A stretch of DNA of 64,000 bases from Pseudonocardia autotrophica. Lineage in GTDB: Bacteria; Actinomycetota; Actinomycetes; Mycobacteriales; Pseudonocardiaceae. Made by a program: the position numbers and the translations under genes. The stretch spans positions 116,206 to 180,205 of the forward strand of contig NZ_JNYD01000011.1 in NCBI RefSeq assembly GCF_000717175.1, in the 5' to 3' direction. This document shows, one piece after another, positions 39,876 through 48,018 of this stretch (positions are counted from its first letter, which is position 1; each line of letters opens with the position of its first letter). The notes below the pieces were generated by a model. The model saw only the letters and a program-made list of their open reading frames with translations. It had not been told where the DNA came from and ran no database searches.

Positions 39876-41040
39876 TGCGGGGCGCCCCCGGCGCGGCGAA
39901 GGCGTCGGCCACCCAGTCGGCGATGTAGGTGCTGACGTGGGGCAGGTGATCGAGGCCGATGTGCTCGGTGGCGCCCTCCTCCGGGGTGAAGACGCGCAGC
40001 TCCCGCCTGGGGGAGTTCACCGCCTGCTCGTAGGACCGGTGGGCGTACTCCAGCGGGATCTGCCGGTCGTTCGCGCCGTGGGCGACCAGGAAGGGCACGG
40101 TGATCTTCTCGACGACGCCGTCGAGGTGCACGTCGTCGGCGAAGGCGATGAAGGTGTCGAGGTCCTCGTGCCCCCACACCCACAGGACGTGCTCCCAGTA
40201 GTGCGGCACGGGGCGCTCGCCCTCGCGCTCGAGCCGGCGGCGCTGCACCGCGCCCCAGTCGTGGTTGGCGCCCCAGGCCACGCAGAGCGCGAACCGCTTC
40301 TCGAACGCCGCGGCCCGCGGGGCGTAGTAGCCGCCCAGCGACCAGCCGACGATCCCGATCCGGGAGGCGTCGACGTCCGCGCGCTGCTCGAGCCAGTCGA
40401 CGGCGGCGCCCGCCCAGGCCTCGGTGTCGATGCGGGCGGTGAGGCCCTGCAGCCGCAGGGCCTCACCGGTCCCGGGCTGGTCGAGCATCAGGCAGGAGAT
40501 GCCGCGGGCGGCGAGCTCCTCCCAGTGCGCGGAGCCGTACATGTGCTCCTTGGTCGAGTCCAGGCCGTTGACCAGCACGATCACCGGGGCGGGGCCGTCG
40601 TCCGTGGCCGGGGCGGCGCTGAGGTAGCCCGGCAGGGTGGTGCCCTCGTACGGGATCGCGACCCGGCTGATCCGTGGGTCGCGCAGGTCGAACGACTTCT
40701 GCGCCAGTTCCAGCACCCGGCGGTAGGTCGGGACGCGGTTCGGATCGGAGTGCGCGAGCATGCGCTCGGCCTGGCAGAGGTAGTTGGTGGCGCGGAAGTA
40801 CAGCTGCCCTGCGGCGCGGGTGTGTCCGGCCTTCTCAGCGGCCTCCGCCTGCGCGACGAGCTGGTCGGTGAGCGCCGTCCAGGCGCGCAGGAAGTCCGGG
40901 GTGCCGGCGTCGGAGCCCTGCGCCGCGGCCTCGCGGATCGGGCGGCACGCGCGGTCGATCTCGTCGATCAGGCCGCCGGAGTTGAGCGCGGCGACCACGC
41001 CCAGGTTCCACACGTAGTTGCCGGGGAAGTACTCGAACAC
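39868..41040 (-). CDS. Alpha/beta hydrolase, 2,6-dihydroxypseudooxynicotine-hydrolase/FrsA-like
   Basis: 390 aa from a GTG at 41040 with AGAGGAC upstream; the frame is open further 5' but that part overlaps the SDR gene. N-terminal helical lid about 1-110 (YFPGNYVWNLGVVAALNSGGLIDEIDRACRPIREAA), then RVAIPYEGTTLPGYL, PAPVIVLVNGLDSTKEHMYG (oxyanion region), nucleophile elbow GIVGWSLGGYYAPRAAA about 230-246, Asp in FLVAHGANDRQIPL about 322, and a late His in ATEHIGLDH about 360. The layout matches the C-C hydrolase of the nicotine pathway and related DUF1100 esterases. Last gene of the six-gene operon, well placed to split a ring-cleavage product (inference). Confidence 0.82.
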   Translation of the reverse strand: MFEYFPGNYVWNLGVVAALNSGGLIDEIDRACRPIREAAAQGSDAGTPDFLRAWTALTDQLVAQAEAAEKAGHTRAAGQLYFRATNYLCQAERMLAHSDPNRVPTYRRVLELAQKSFDLRDPRISRVAIPYEGTTLPGYLSAAPATDDGPAPVIVLVNGLDSTKEHMYGSAHWEELAARGISCLMLDQPGTGEALRLQGLTARIDTEAWAGAAVDWLEQRADVDASRIGIVGWSLGGYYAPRAAAFEKRFALCVAWGANHDWGAVQRRRLEREGERPVPHYWEHVLWVWGHEDLDTFIAFADDVHLDGVVEKITVPFLVAHGANDRQIPLEYAHRSYEQAVNSPRRELRVFTPEEGATEHIGLDHLPHVSTYIADWVADAFAAPGAPRTQ

Positions 41041-41051
41041 TGCAGGTCCTC

Positions 41052-41789
41052 TCAGGGGGTCCGGACGGCGTCGCTGATCGACTTCACGCCGCCGTGGGCG
41101 GTCAGGCCGCCGTCGACGGGGATCTCGGCGCCTGTGACGAAGGAGGCGTCGTCGCCGATCAGGAAGGCGACGAGCGGGGCGACCTCGTCGACCGTGCCGG
41201 TGCGGCCGAGCGGTGTCTCGGCGACGTTCGCGGCGCGGAAGGCGGGCGCGGCCGACGCGGTCATCGGGGTCTCGATGTAGCCGGGGTGCACGGTGTTCAC
41301 CCGGATCCCCCGCGGGCCGAGCTCCAGGCAGGCTGCCTTCGCGAGCCCGCGCAGGGCCCACTTGCTGGCGGTGTAGGCGGCCGGGTAGTGGCCGGTCAGC
41401 GCGGCGACCGAGCCGACGATCACGATCGACCCGCCCACGGGCATCCGCGGCGCGACGGCCTGGATGCCCAGGAGCGTGCCGGTCACGTTGACCTCGTGCA
41501 CGCGGGCGAGGTCGGCCGCGTCGAGCTCGGTGAGCCGGGCCCGCCAGGTGATCCCGGCGTTGGCCACCAGCCCGTCGACCCGGTCGAGCCCGGCGGTCAG
41601 CGCGGCCCAGCCGTCGGCGTCGGTGACGTCGAGCTGCCGGTAGTCCACCCCGGGCAGCTCCTCGGCCGGCGTGGGTTCCAGATCCACGCCGATCACGGTG
41701 GCGCCCCCGGCGGCGAGGAGCCGGGCCTCGGCGGCGCCCTGCCCCTGCCCGGCGCCGGTCACGATCACGACCTTTCCCGCGACCCTCAC
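41052..41789 (-). CDS. SDR-family oxidoreductase
   Basis: 245 aa from a GTG at 41789 overlapping the stop of the FAH-family gene (GTGA). Classical SDR: cofactor motif VIVTGAGQGQGAAEARLL about 8-25, acidic VIGVDLE selecting NAD, DVTDADGW, LVANAGITWRARL (NAG), catalytic Ser in IVIVGSVAALTG, YxxxK in YTASKWALRGL about 145-155, and IRVNTVHPGYIETPM. Ends in a dimerisation strand FVTGAEIPVDGG. Probably oxidises a hydroxyl intermediate of the operon's pathway with NAD. Translationally coupled to its upstream neighbour. Confidence 0.92.
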   Translation of the reverse strand: MRVAGKVVIVTGAGQGQGAAEARLLAAGGATVIGVDLEPTPAEELPGVDYRQLDVTDADGWAALTAGLDRVDGLVANAGITWRARLTELDAADLARVHEVNVTGTLLGIQAVAPRMPVGGSIVIVGSVAALTGHYPAAYTASKWALRGLAKAACLELGPRGIRVNTVHPGYIETPMTASAAPAFRAANVAETPLGRTGTVDEVAPLVAFLIGDDASFVTGAEIPVDGGLTAHGGVKSISDAVRTP

Positions 41790-42763
41790 GACGGGCGCTT
41801 CCGGGTCCGTGGCCGGGCGCGGGCCGGTCGCACCGGCGGCAGATCGAGGCCGGCGACGACGGTGTTGCGGATCGTCCCGATGCCTTCGACGGTCATCTCG
41901 ACGACGTCGCCGGGGCGCAGCGGGGGCGGGTCCTGCGTGCCGCGCCGGCCCCACAGCTCCGCCAGGCACCCGCCGTTGCCGCAGGTCCCCGATCCGAGGA
42001 CGTCCCCGGCGCGGACGCGGGTGCCGCGCCCCGCGTAGGCGACGAGCTCCTCGAACGGCCACCCCATGTCGGACAGCAGGTCCTGGCCGATCTCCACACC
42101 GTTGACCGCGACCCGCATGTCCAGGGCCAGGAACCCTTCCGCGTCCCGGTAGGGCTCCAACTCGTCGGCGGTGACCAGCCACGGCCCGAGGGTGGTCGCG
42201 GAGTCCTTGCCCTTGGCCGGGCCGAGACCGACCTTCATCTCGCGGCGCTGCAGGTCGCGGGCCGACCAGTCGTTGAGGATCGTGTAGCCGAAGATCTCCA
42301 CGTCCTCCGGCGCCGGGGACTCCGCGTCGCGGCCCACCACCGCGGCCACCTCGAGCTCGAAGTCGAACAGCTGCGAGCCGGGCGGGACCGGGACGTCGTC
42401 GTGCGCCCCGACCAGCGCGTACGGGTTGGTGAAGTAGAAGGTCGGGGCCTCGTACCACTCCGGCACGACGCCGGCCCCGTCGCCGACGGACTCCACGACG
42501 CCCTCGACGTGCTCCTCGAACGCGACGAAGTCCCGCACGGTCGGCGGGTCCAGCGGTGGCAGCAGCCGGACCTCGTCGAGCGGGACGGCCGGCCCGTCGA
42601 GCGCCGCTGCGCCCGCCCCGATCGCCGCCGGCAGCCCGGCACGGACGAGGTCGAGGACCGTGGTGCCCTGCGGCAGGGGGTGCACCGTCCCCTCGGCGAC
42701 GACACCGGCGCGAACGGCGCTCTCGTGGGCGCTGCCGTCGTGGATGTAGGTCGCGAACCTCAT
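41786..42763 (-). CDS. Fumarylacetoacetate-hydrolase-family protein
   Basis: 325 aa from an ATG. FAH-type C-terminal domain: VRDFVAFEEHVEG about 76-88, PTFYFTNPYALVGAHDDV, the metal-binding ELEVAAVVGRDAE about 136-148 (family E-x-E), IFGYTILNDWSARDLQRREM about 157-176, AKGKDSATTLGPWLVTADEL, and LGSGTCGNGGC near the end. Members hydrolyse C-C bonds of acylpyruvates or isomerise or decarboxylate 2-oxo dienoates after meta-cleavage. Third step after hydroxylation and extradiol cleavage in this operon (inference). Starts 10 bp after the dioxygenase stop. Confidence 0.9.
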   Translation of the reverse strand: MRFATYIHDGSAHESAVRAGVVAEGTVHPLPQGTTVLDLVRAGLPAAIGAGAAALDGPAVPLDEVRLLPPLDPPTVRDFVAFEEHVEGVVESVGDGAGVVPEWYEAPTFYFTNPYALVGAHDDVPVPPGSQLFDFELEVAAVVGRDAESPAPEDVEIFGYTILNDWSARDLQRREMKVGLGPAKGKDSATTLGPWLVTADELEPYRDAEGFLALDMRVAVNGVEIGQDLLSDMGWPFEELVAYAGRGTRVRAGDVLGSGTCGNGGCLAELWGRRGTQDPPPLRPGDVVEMTVEGIGTIRNTVVAGLDLPPVRPARARPRTRKRPS

Positions 42764-42773
42764 CGCGGCCCCC

Positions 42774-43712
42774 TCAGACCGGCGGGGCCACGAACAGGCC
42801 CTTGTCGACGTCGTTGAACGACCGGGAGGCCACGAACTCGTTCATCGCGTTGGCCGTGCCCCACTGGTCGGACACCTCGGGCCGGGTGAAGTCGTAGAGG
42901 TGCGGGTGCCAGGTGTCCTCGTCGATCTGCTCCAGCTCCGTCGTGTACTCGACGGTGTTGCCGTGCGGGTCGAGGAAGTAGCTGAAGGTGTTGTCGCCGG
43001 CCAGGTGCCGGCCGGGACCCCAGATCTTCTCGACGCCCGCGCGCAGCAGCCGGCCGGTGCCGCGCATGTACTCGTCGATCCCGCGCAGCTCGAACGACGC
43101 GTGGTGCAGCGACGGGTGCGGGCCGCGGGCGATGGCCATGCTGTGGTGCCAGGAGTTGATCCGCAGGAACCACATCATCTCGCCCATCCGCGGGTGCATG
43201 AGCGTGTCGGACAGGCGGAACCCGAGGTGGCGCTCGTAGAAGGCCCGCGTGCCCTCGGGGTCCGCCGAGTTGATCACGACGTGCGACAGGCGCACGGGGA
43301 TCGACTCGCCGGCCTCGACGGTGCGGTGCGTACGGATCGCGACGTCGGCGCTGACCTCGACGGTGCGGCCCTCGTTGTCGAAGAACCGGAACCCGTAGCC
43401 GCCGCCGGGGGTGCCGAGCACGCCGGGCTCGCGGACGAGCTGCACGCCGGCGGTGGCCAGGCGGGCGGCGAGGGTGTCGACGTCGACGGGGGTCGCCGCG
43501 CCGAAGGCGATGAGGTCGATGCGCTTGTCGGCGGCCTGGCGCAGCCGCACCACGTACTGCTCGGGGGAGCCCTCGGCGGCGAGGAAGGCGATCCCGGTGT
43601 CGGTGTGCTCGGTGGTGAGACCCCACGCGCCGGTGTAGAAGTCCTGCTGGCGCGCCAGGTCCGGCACGGCGAGGTCGACGTGCCGCAGGTGCGTGATGAG
43701 TCGGTCGGTCAC
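42774..43712 (-). CDS. Extradiol (catechol 2,3-dioxygenase-type) VOC dioxygenase
   Basis: 312 aa from an ATG. Two VOC modules: about 5-125 (LITHLRHVDLAVPDLARQQDFYTGAWGL) and about 140-270 (IPVRLSHVVINSADPEGTRAFYERHLGF). Iron ligands are readable as His in RLSHVVINS, His in PSLHHASFEL and Glu in DPHGNTVEYTTEL. Length equals type I extradiol dioxygenases. Opens a catechol-like ring next to the two hydroxyls with Fe(II) and O2. The upstream hydroxylase and the downstream FAH and C-C hydrolase genes make a meta-cleavage pathway. Exact catechol unknown. Confidence 0.9.
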   Translation of the reverse strand: MTDRLITHLRHVDLAVPDLARQQDFYTGAWGLTTEHTDTGIAFLAAEGSPEQYVVRLRQAADKRIDLIAFGAATPVDVDTLAARLATAGVQLVREPGVLGTPGGGYGFRFFDNEGRTVEVSADVAIRTHRTVEAGESIPVRLSHVVINSADPEGTRAFYERHLGFRLSDTLMHPRMGEMMWFLRINSWHHSMAIARGPHPSLHHASFELRGIDEYMRGTGRLLRAGVEKIWGPGRHLAGDNTFSYFLDPHGNTVEYTTELEQIDEDTWHPHLYDFTRPEVSDQWGTANAMNEFVASRSFNDVDKGLFVAPPV

Positions 43713-43722
43713 TTCTGTCTCC

Positions 43723-44853
43723 TCAGGCGGGTTCGGTGACGAGCGCGGCGATGCGGCCCATGAGGCCGGGGACGTCGCCCTGCTCGTGGTCGAGCAGCCA
43801 CTGCCCGAGCTGGACGGAGGCCTCGACGACGGCGGCGGCGCGGGCGTGCCGGCGCGCGGTGAAGGTGTCCCAGAGGTCGTCGTCGAGCGCGTCGGCGGCG
43901 AGCAGGAGCTCGGCGAGCACCGCGGCGTCCTCGAGCGCCTGCGCCCCGCCCTGGGCCAGGGTCGGCGGACAGGAGTGCGCGGCGTCGCCGATCAGGACCA
44001 CGCGGCCGCGGTTCCACGGCGCGGGCAGCACGTGGGTCTCGAACCAGGTGTAGTTGACGCGGGCGGGGTCGTCGAGCGTGGCGAGGATGTCGTCCCACGG
44101 GCCGTGGTAGGCCGAGGCGAGCTCCCGCATGGTGGCCAGCCGCTCCGCCGGGGACAACGCGCTGCGGTCCTGCGCGTCCTCGACGACGTAGGCGTAGAGC
44201 GAGTCCTCGCCGGTCGGGCAGTAGCCCGCGATGTAGCAGGGTCCGCCGTAGAACAGGTCGGTGCGGGTCACCGACGCCGGCCGCGGGCCGAAGGCGCGCC
44301 AGATGCCCATCCCGGTGGGGCGGGTCTCCAGCTCGACGCCGAGCATGCGCCGGACCGACGAGCGGATCCCGTCCGCGCCCACCAGCAGGTCGTAGCGGGC
44401 GGAGGTGCCGTCGGAGAACTCGACGTCGACGCCGGCACCGTCCTGGCGGAGTTCCGTGACGGTGATCCCGAAGCGGATCTTCGCGCCGGCCTCGTCGGCG
44501 CGGTCGTGCAGGATCCGGGCGAGGTCGGGGCGCGGCATGCCCAGGGTGGCCGGCAGGTCCGGGCCGCCCGTGCGGGCGTCGGGGATCTCGACCAGCAGGG
44601 TCCCGGAGGGGTCGGGGGCGCGCAGGCCGAGGCTGTCGAAGCCGTAGCCCTTCTCCTGCACGCGGTCCCAGACACCGAGGTTCCGCAGCTCGCGCAGGGC
44701 GTTGCCCTGCAACGTGATCCCGGATCCGACGGCCGCGACGTCGGGGGTGATCTCGACCAGGTCGACCGCGACCCCGCGGTCGGCCAGGTGGATCGCGGTC
44801 GCGGTGCCGGCGAGGCCGCTGCCGACCACGAGGACGGTGTTGACGGCGGGCAT
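43723..44853 (-). CDS. FAD-dependent aromatic hydroxylase
   Basis: 376 aa from an ATG with GAAGGAG upstream. Group A flavin monooxygenase: VLVVGSGLAGTATAIHLADRG about 7-27, GITLQGNALRELRNLGVWD about 44-62, DG motif LLVGADGIRSSVRRML about 154-169, GD motif VVLIGDAAHSCPPTLAQGGAQALEDA about 283-308. Length and wording match the salicylate/6-hydroxynicotinate hydroxylase group. Uses NAD(P)H and O2 to hydroxylate an aromatic or heteroaromatic ring, producing the diol for the adjacent dioxygenase. Substrate not determined. Confidence 0.9.
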   Translation of the reverse strand: MPAVNTVLVVGSGLAGTATAIHLADRGVAVDLVEITPDVAAVGSGITLQGNALRELRNLGVWDRVQEKGYGFDSLGLRAPDPSGTLLVEIPDARTGGPDLPATLGMPRPDLARILHDRADEAGAKIRFGITVTELRQDGAGVDVEFSDGTSARYDLLVGADGIRSSVRRMLGVELETRPTGMGIWRAFGPRPASVTRTDLFYGGPCYIAGYCPTGEDSLYAYVVEDAQDRSALSPAERLATMRELASAYHGPWDDILATLDDPARVNYTWFETHVLPAPWNRGRVVLIGDAAHSCPPTLAQGGAQALEDAAVLAELLLAADALDDDLWDTFTARRHARAAAVVEASVQLGQWLLDHEQGDVPGLMGRIAALVTEPA

Positions 44854-44881
44854 GGGGACTCCTTCGTCCGCGGGGCGGGTG

Positions 44882-45874
44882 CTATTTGACGGCGACGGGC
44901 GCGACCGGAGCGCCGACCGCGCCGGTCACGGGCAGCGGGTCGGCGGTCAGGAAGAACTCGTAGGTCCCGTCGGCGGCGCAGTCGGCGGCGAGGGCGTCGA
45001 GATCCCACATCTCGCCGAGGAACAGCCCGATGTGCGGAATCGCGACCTGGTGCAGGGGCTGGAAGGCCTCGTCGAACTCGTTGGGCCGGACCTCGAAGCC
45101 CCAGGTGTCGGTGGCGATCGCGGCGATCTCGGTGCCGTGCAGCCAGTCCGCGGTGGTGAACGACAGGCCGGGGGCGGGGCCTCCGGCGTAGTCGCCCCAG
45201 CCCTTCCCCTCCGCGATCTCCCGGCGGGCCCGGGCCAGGCGCCCGGTGCGCACCAGGAGCAGGTCGCCGCGGCCGACGCGCGCGGTGTCGCCCTGCGCCG
45301 CGACGGTCGCCTCGAGGTGCTCGGTCGTGATGGCGAACCCGTCGGGCAGCTCCCCGTCGGTGCCGAGGGAGGGGCCGATCGCGCGGCCGACGTCGAGCAG
45401 CACCCCGCGGCCGGTGATCCGGCCCGACGCGGTCTCGATGCCGGTGACCCGGTCGCCCTCGCTGGTCACGACGTCGCCGGCGCGGCGGCCGTTCCACGCG
45501 ACGCCGTGGTCGAAGATGTGGCCGAGCCCGTCCCACTGGGTCGAGGCCTGCAGCGGCATGAACACCACGTCGTCCGCACCGCCGAGGCCATGCGGGAAGC
45601 CCTGCGTGCCGCGCTCGGCCTCCAGGCCGGTGTCGAGCATGGTGTGCACCGGGTTGGTCCGGCGCCGCCAGCCCTTCTGCGGGCCGTCGGCGTCGAAGCG
45701 CTGGGCCAGCGGGAAGCTCACGCCGCGGCGGATCAGGGCGGCGCCCTCGCGGCGCTTGGCCTCGTCCAGGAAGTTCAGGGTGCCCAGCACGTCGTCGGCG
45801 CCCCAGCGGCCCCAGTTCGAGCAGCGCTTCGCCGCGGCGGCGATGGCCCCCTCGGGATCGGTGCGGTCCAGCAT
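44882..45874 (-). CDS. Cyclase-family (kynurenine formamidase-like) metal-dependent hydrolase
   Basis: 330 aa from an ATG at 45874 with GAGGAGG upstream. PF04199-type fold: NWGRWGADDVLGTLNFLDEAKRREGAALIRRG about 20-51, metal-site region ASTQWDGLGHIFDHGVAWNGR about 113-133 (the usual HxGTHxDxxxH is varied to STQWDGLGH as in one subgroup), GRGVLLDV, GDLLLVRTG, and ATDTWGFEVRPNEFDEAFQPLHQVAIPHIGLFLGEMWDL. Members hydrolyse amides or lactones of cyclic compounds (kynurenine formamidase, isatin hydrolase). First gene of the operon, with the divergent LysR gene 107 bp away. Suggests a lactam or N-acyl substrate (inference). Confidence 0.87.
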   Translation of the reverse strand: MLDRTDPEGAIAAAAKRCSNWGRWGADDVLGTLNFLDEAKRREGAALIRRGVSFPLAQRFDADGPQKGWRRRTNPVHTMLDTGLEAERGTQGFPHGLGGADDVVFMPLQASTQWDGLGHIFDHGVAWNGRRAGDVVTSEGDRVTGIETASGRITGRGVLLDVGRAIGPSLGTDGELPDGFAITTEHLEATVAAQGDTARVGRGDLLLVRTGRLARARREIAEGKGWGDYAGGPAPGLSFTTADWLHGTEIAAIATDTWGFEVRPNEFDEAFQPLHQVAIPHIGLFLGEMWDLDALAADCAADGTYEFFLTADPLPVTGAVGAPVAPVAVK

Positions 45875-45937
45875 GTCGGTTCCTCCTCGAGCGACGCCGT
45901 CCACGGTCGGCGATCCGCGCGCATCAGGGAAGACGAA

Positions 45938-45955
45938 ATAGGTGATGCGGGATAT
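45938..45955. promoter_or_regulatory. ATA-N12-TAT repeat, candidate LysR-type site
   Basis: ATA (45938-45940), 12 bases containing GGTGATGCGGGA, TAT (45953-45955), in the AT-richest part of the 107-bp divergent region between the catabolic operon and the LysR gene. LysR proteins bind such imperfect dyads; the exact T-N11-A spacing is not met. Confidence 0.4.
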
Positions 45956-45981
45956 CAGTGCGGTGGATACGCTGCCGCCTC

Positions 45982-46887
45982 GTGAACCTGGCGAGCCTGG
46001 ACCTCAACCTGCTCGTGACGCTCGACGCGTTGCTCGAGCACCGCAGCGTCAGCCGGGCCGCCGAGCAGATGGGGCTCAGCCAGCCGGCCGTGTCCGCCCA
46101 GCTCGCGCGGCTGCGCCGGCACTTCGGCGACGACCTGCTGGCCCGCTTCGGCAACCAGTACCGGCTCACGCCCCTCGCGGTGCAGCTGCGCCACCGGGTG
46201 CGCACCGCCCTGTCCGGGGTCGAGCGGGTCTTCGCCGCCGAACCGGACTTCGACCCCGCCACCACCACCCGCGAGTTCGCGCTGATCATGACCGACTACG
46301 CCGTCGCCGTGCTGGGGCCGGAGCTCGTGGCGTGCCTGCGGGAGGAGGCGCCCGGTGCCCGCCTGCGGTTCACGGCCAACACCCCGCAGGTGGTCGACAA
46401 CGTCATGCAGACCCTGACCAACGCCGACCTGCTGCTCATGCCGCACGGCTTCATCGACGCGCTCCCGCACACCGACCTCTACCTCGACGACTGGGTCTGC
46501 CTGGTCGCCACCGGCAACCCGGCCGTCGGCGAGGAGGTGACGGTCGAGCAGCTCCGGAGCCTGCCGTGGGTCGTCACCTACCACGGCCCCACCGCGTCGA
46601 CCCCGGCCGTGCGGCAGATGCGGATGCTCGGGATCGAGCCCGACGTCCAGGTCGTCACCGAGAACTTCCTGACCGTCCCCGGGCTGGTCGCGGGCTCCGA
46701 CCGCGTTGCGCTGCTGCAGCGCCGCCTCGTCGACCGGATCCCCGCGGAGTTCGGGGTGCGCGCGCTGCCCTGTCCCGTCGACGTCACCCCGCTCGTCGAG
46801 GCGATCTGGTGGCACCCCATGTACGACGACGACCCGGAGCACCGGTACCTGCGCGACCTCCTGACCCGCGTGGCGGGCCGGGTGTAG
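45982..46887 (+). CDS. LysR-family transcriptional regulator
   Basis: 301 aa from a GTG at 45982; a GTG 24 bp earlier is possible but the family starts at LDLNLL. Winged HTH about 1-60 (LNLLVTLDALLEHRSVSRAAEQMGLSQPAVSAQLARLRRHFGD), linker helix, and a NodD/LinR-like periplasmic-binding-fold effector domain about 90-295 (FALIMTDYAVAVLGPELVACL, ADLLLMPHGFIDALPHTDLYLDDWVCLVATGNP). LysR activators of this type usually control the divergent catabolic operon in response to a pathway intermediate; here that is the six-gene operon read leftward. Confidence 0.92.
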   Translation: MNLASLDLNLLVTLDALLEHRSVSRAAEQMGLSQPAVSAQLARLRRHFGDDLLARFGNQYRLTPLAVQLRHRVRTALSGVERVFAAEPDFDPATTTREFALIMTDYAVAVLGPELVACLREEAPGARLRFTANTPQVVDNVMQTLTNADLLLMPHGFIDALPHTDLYLDDWVCLVATGNPAVGEEVTVEQLRSLPWVVTYHGPTASTPAVRQMRMLGIEPDVQVVTENFLTVPGLVAGSDRVALLQRRLVDRIPAEFGVRALPCPVDVTPLVEAIWWHPMYDDDPEHRYLRDLLTRVAGRV

Positions 46888-46929
46888 CGCCCATCCACGG
46901 GGTCGATACCGCACTTCGCGAGAAGGTAG

Positions 46930-48006
46930 ATGACGCAGGCGTTCGCCGGGACGCCCGGCGTCGACGTCCTGGTCCCCGTGGTGCTCACCGCACCTGCGCT
47001 GCTGATCGGACTCACCGCCCCGTTCGCGGGGGTGGTCGTCGACCGGATCGACCGCAAGCGGCTGCTGCTGGTCGCGATGCTCGCCTACGCCGTGTTCGGC
47101 ACCGCCCCGCTCTACCTGGACTCGCTCGGCGCGATCGTGGCGAGCCGGGTGCTGGTCGGGTTGTGCGAGGGCGCGATCATGACCTGCTGCACCACGCTGA
47201 TCGGCGACTACTGGTCCGGGGCCCGGCGGGCGCGGTACCTGGGCCTGCAGACGCTGGTGGCCACGCTGTCCGCCACCGTCTTCCTCGCGCTCGGCGGCGT
47301 GCTCGGTGCGGCCGGGTGGCGCACCCCGTTCTGGCTCTACGCCGTGGCCGCGCTGCTCGCGGTGCCGATGGCGTTGGCGATCTGGCAGCCCGCGCGACCC
47401 GCCGTCGCCTCCGGGACCCGGGCGCCGCTGCCGTGGCGGCAGCTGCTCGTGCCGTGCGTGGTCACGCTGTTCGGCGGCATCGTGTTCTACGCCCTGATCG
47501 TGGAGCTGTCGTTCGTGCTGGCCGGCGTGGGGATCACCGCCACCGGCACCATCGGCGCGATCAGCGCGGTCATGTCGCTCGCCACCGCGGCCGGCGCGGT
47601 CGTCTTCGGCCGGCTGTCGGGCCGGACCCCGCGGGCGCTGCTGCCGGTCGAGTTCGGGCTCTCGGCCGCCGGCCTGCTGCTCGTGTTCGCCACGACGTCG
47701 CCCGTCGTGATCACGGTCGGCGCCGTCCTCACCGGCCTCGGCACCGGCATGCTGCTGCCGACCCTGCTGACCTGGGCGGTCAACCGGCTCACCTTCGACC
47801 AGCGCGGCCGCGGCACCGGGCTCTGGACGGGCGCGCTGTTCCTCGGCGAGTTCCTCTGCCCGCTGATCCTCGCCGCGGTCGGCGCCGGCGCCGGCGGGCT
47901 GCAGGCCGCGCTGGCCGTGCTCGGCATCGCCTCCGGGGTGGTCGGGGTGCTGGCCGCGCTGCTCCTGCGCCGCCACGACCAGCCGCTCGACCTCACCCGG
48001 GACTGA
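46930..48006 (+). CDS. MFS transporter lacking its first transmembrane helix
   Basis: 358 aa from an ATG with AAGG upstream; an in-frame TAG immediately precedes the ATG. The start MTQAFAGTPGVDVLVPVVLTAPALLIGL corresponds to the end of TM1's periplasmic loop and TM2 of normal permeases, followed by the A-motif AGVVVDRIDRKRLLL, GLCEGAIMTCCTTLIGDYW and hydrophobic segments to the end; eleven fit. About 40-60 N-terminal residues are missing. It could be the importer for the adjacent operon's substrate, but with TM1 absent its function is doubtful. Same strand as the LysR gene, 42 bp downstream. Confidence 0.75.
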   Translation: MTQAFAGTPGVDVLVPVVLTAPALLIGLTAPFAGVVVDRIDRKRLLLVAMLAYAVFGTAPLYLDSLGAIVASRVLVGLCEGAIMTCCTTLIGDYWSGARRARYLGLQTLVATLSATVFLALGGVLGAAGWRTPFWLYAVAALLAVPMALAIWQPARPAVASGTRAPLPWRQLLVPCVVTLFGGIVFYALIVELSFVLAGVGITATGTIGAISAVMSLATAAGAVVFGRLSGRTPRALLPVEFGLSAAGLLLVFATTSPVVITVGAVLTGLGTGMLLPTLLTWAVNRLTFDQRGRGTGLWTGALFLGEFLCPLILAAVGAGAGGLQAALAVLGIASGVVGVLAALLLRRHDQPLDLTRD

Positions 48007-48018
48007 GCCGGGCGACGG

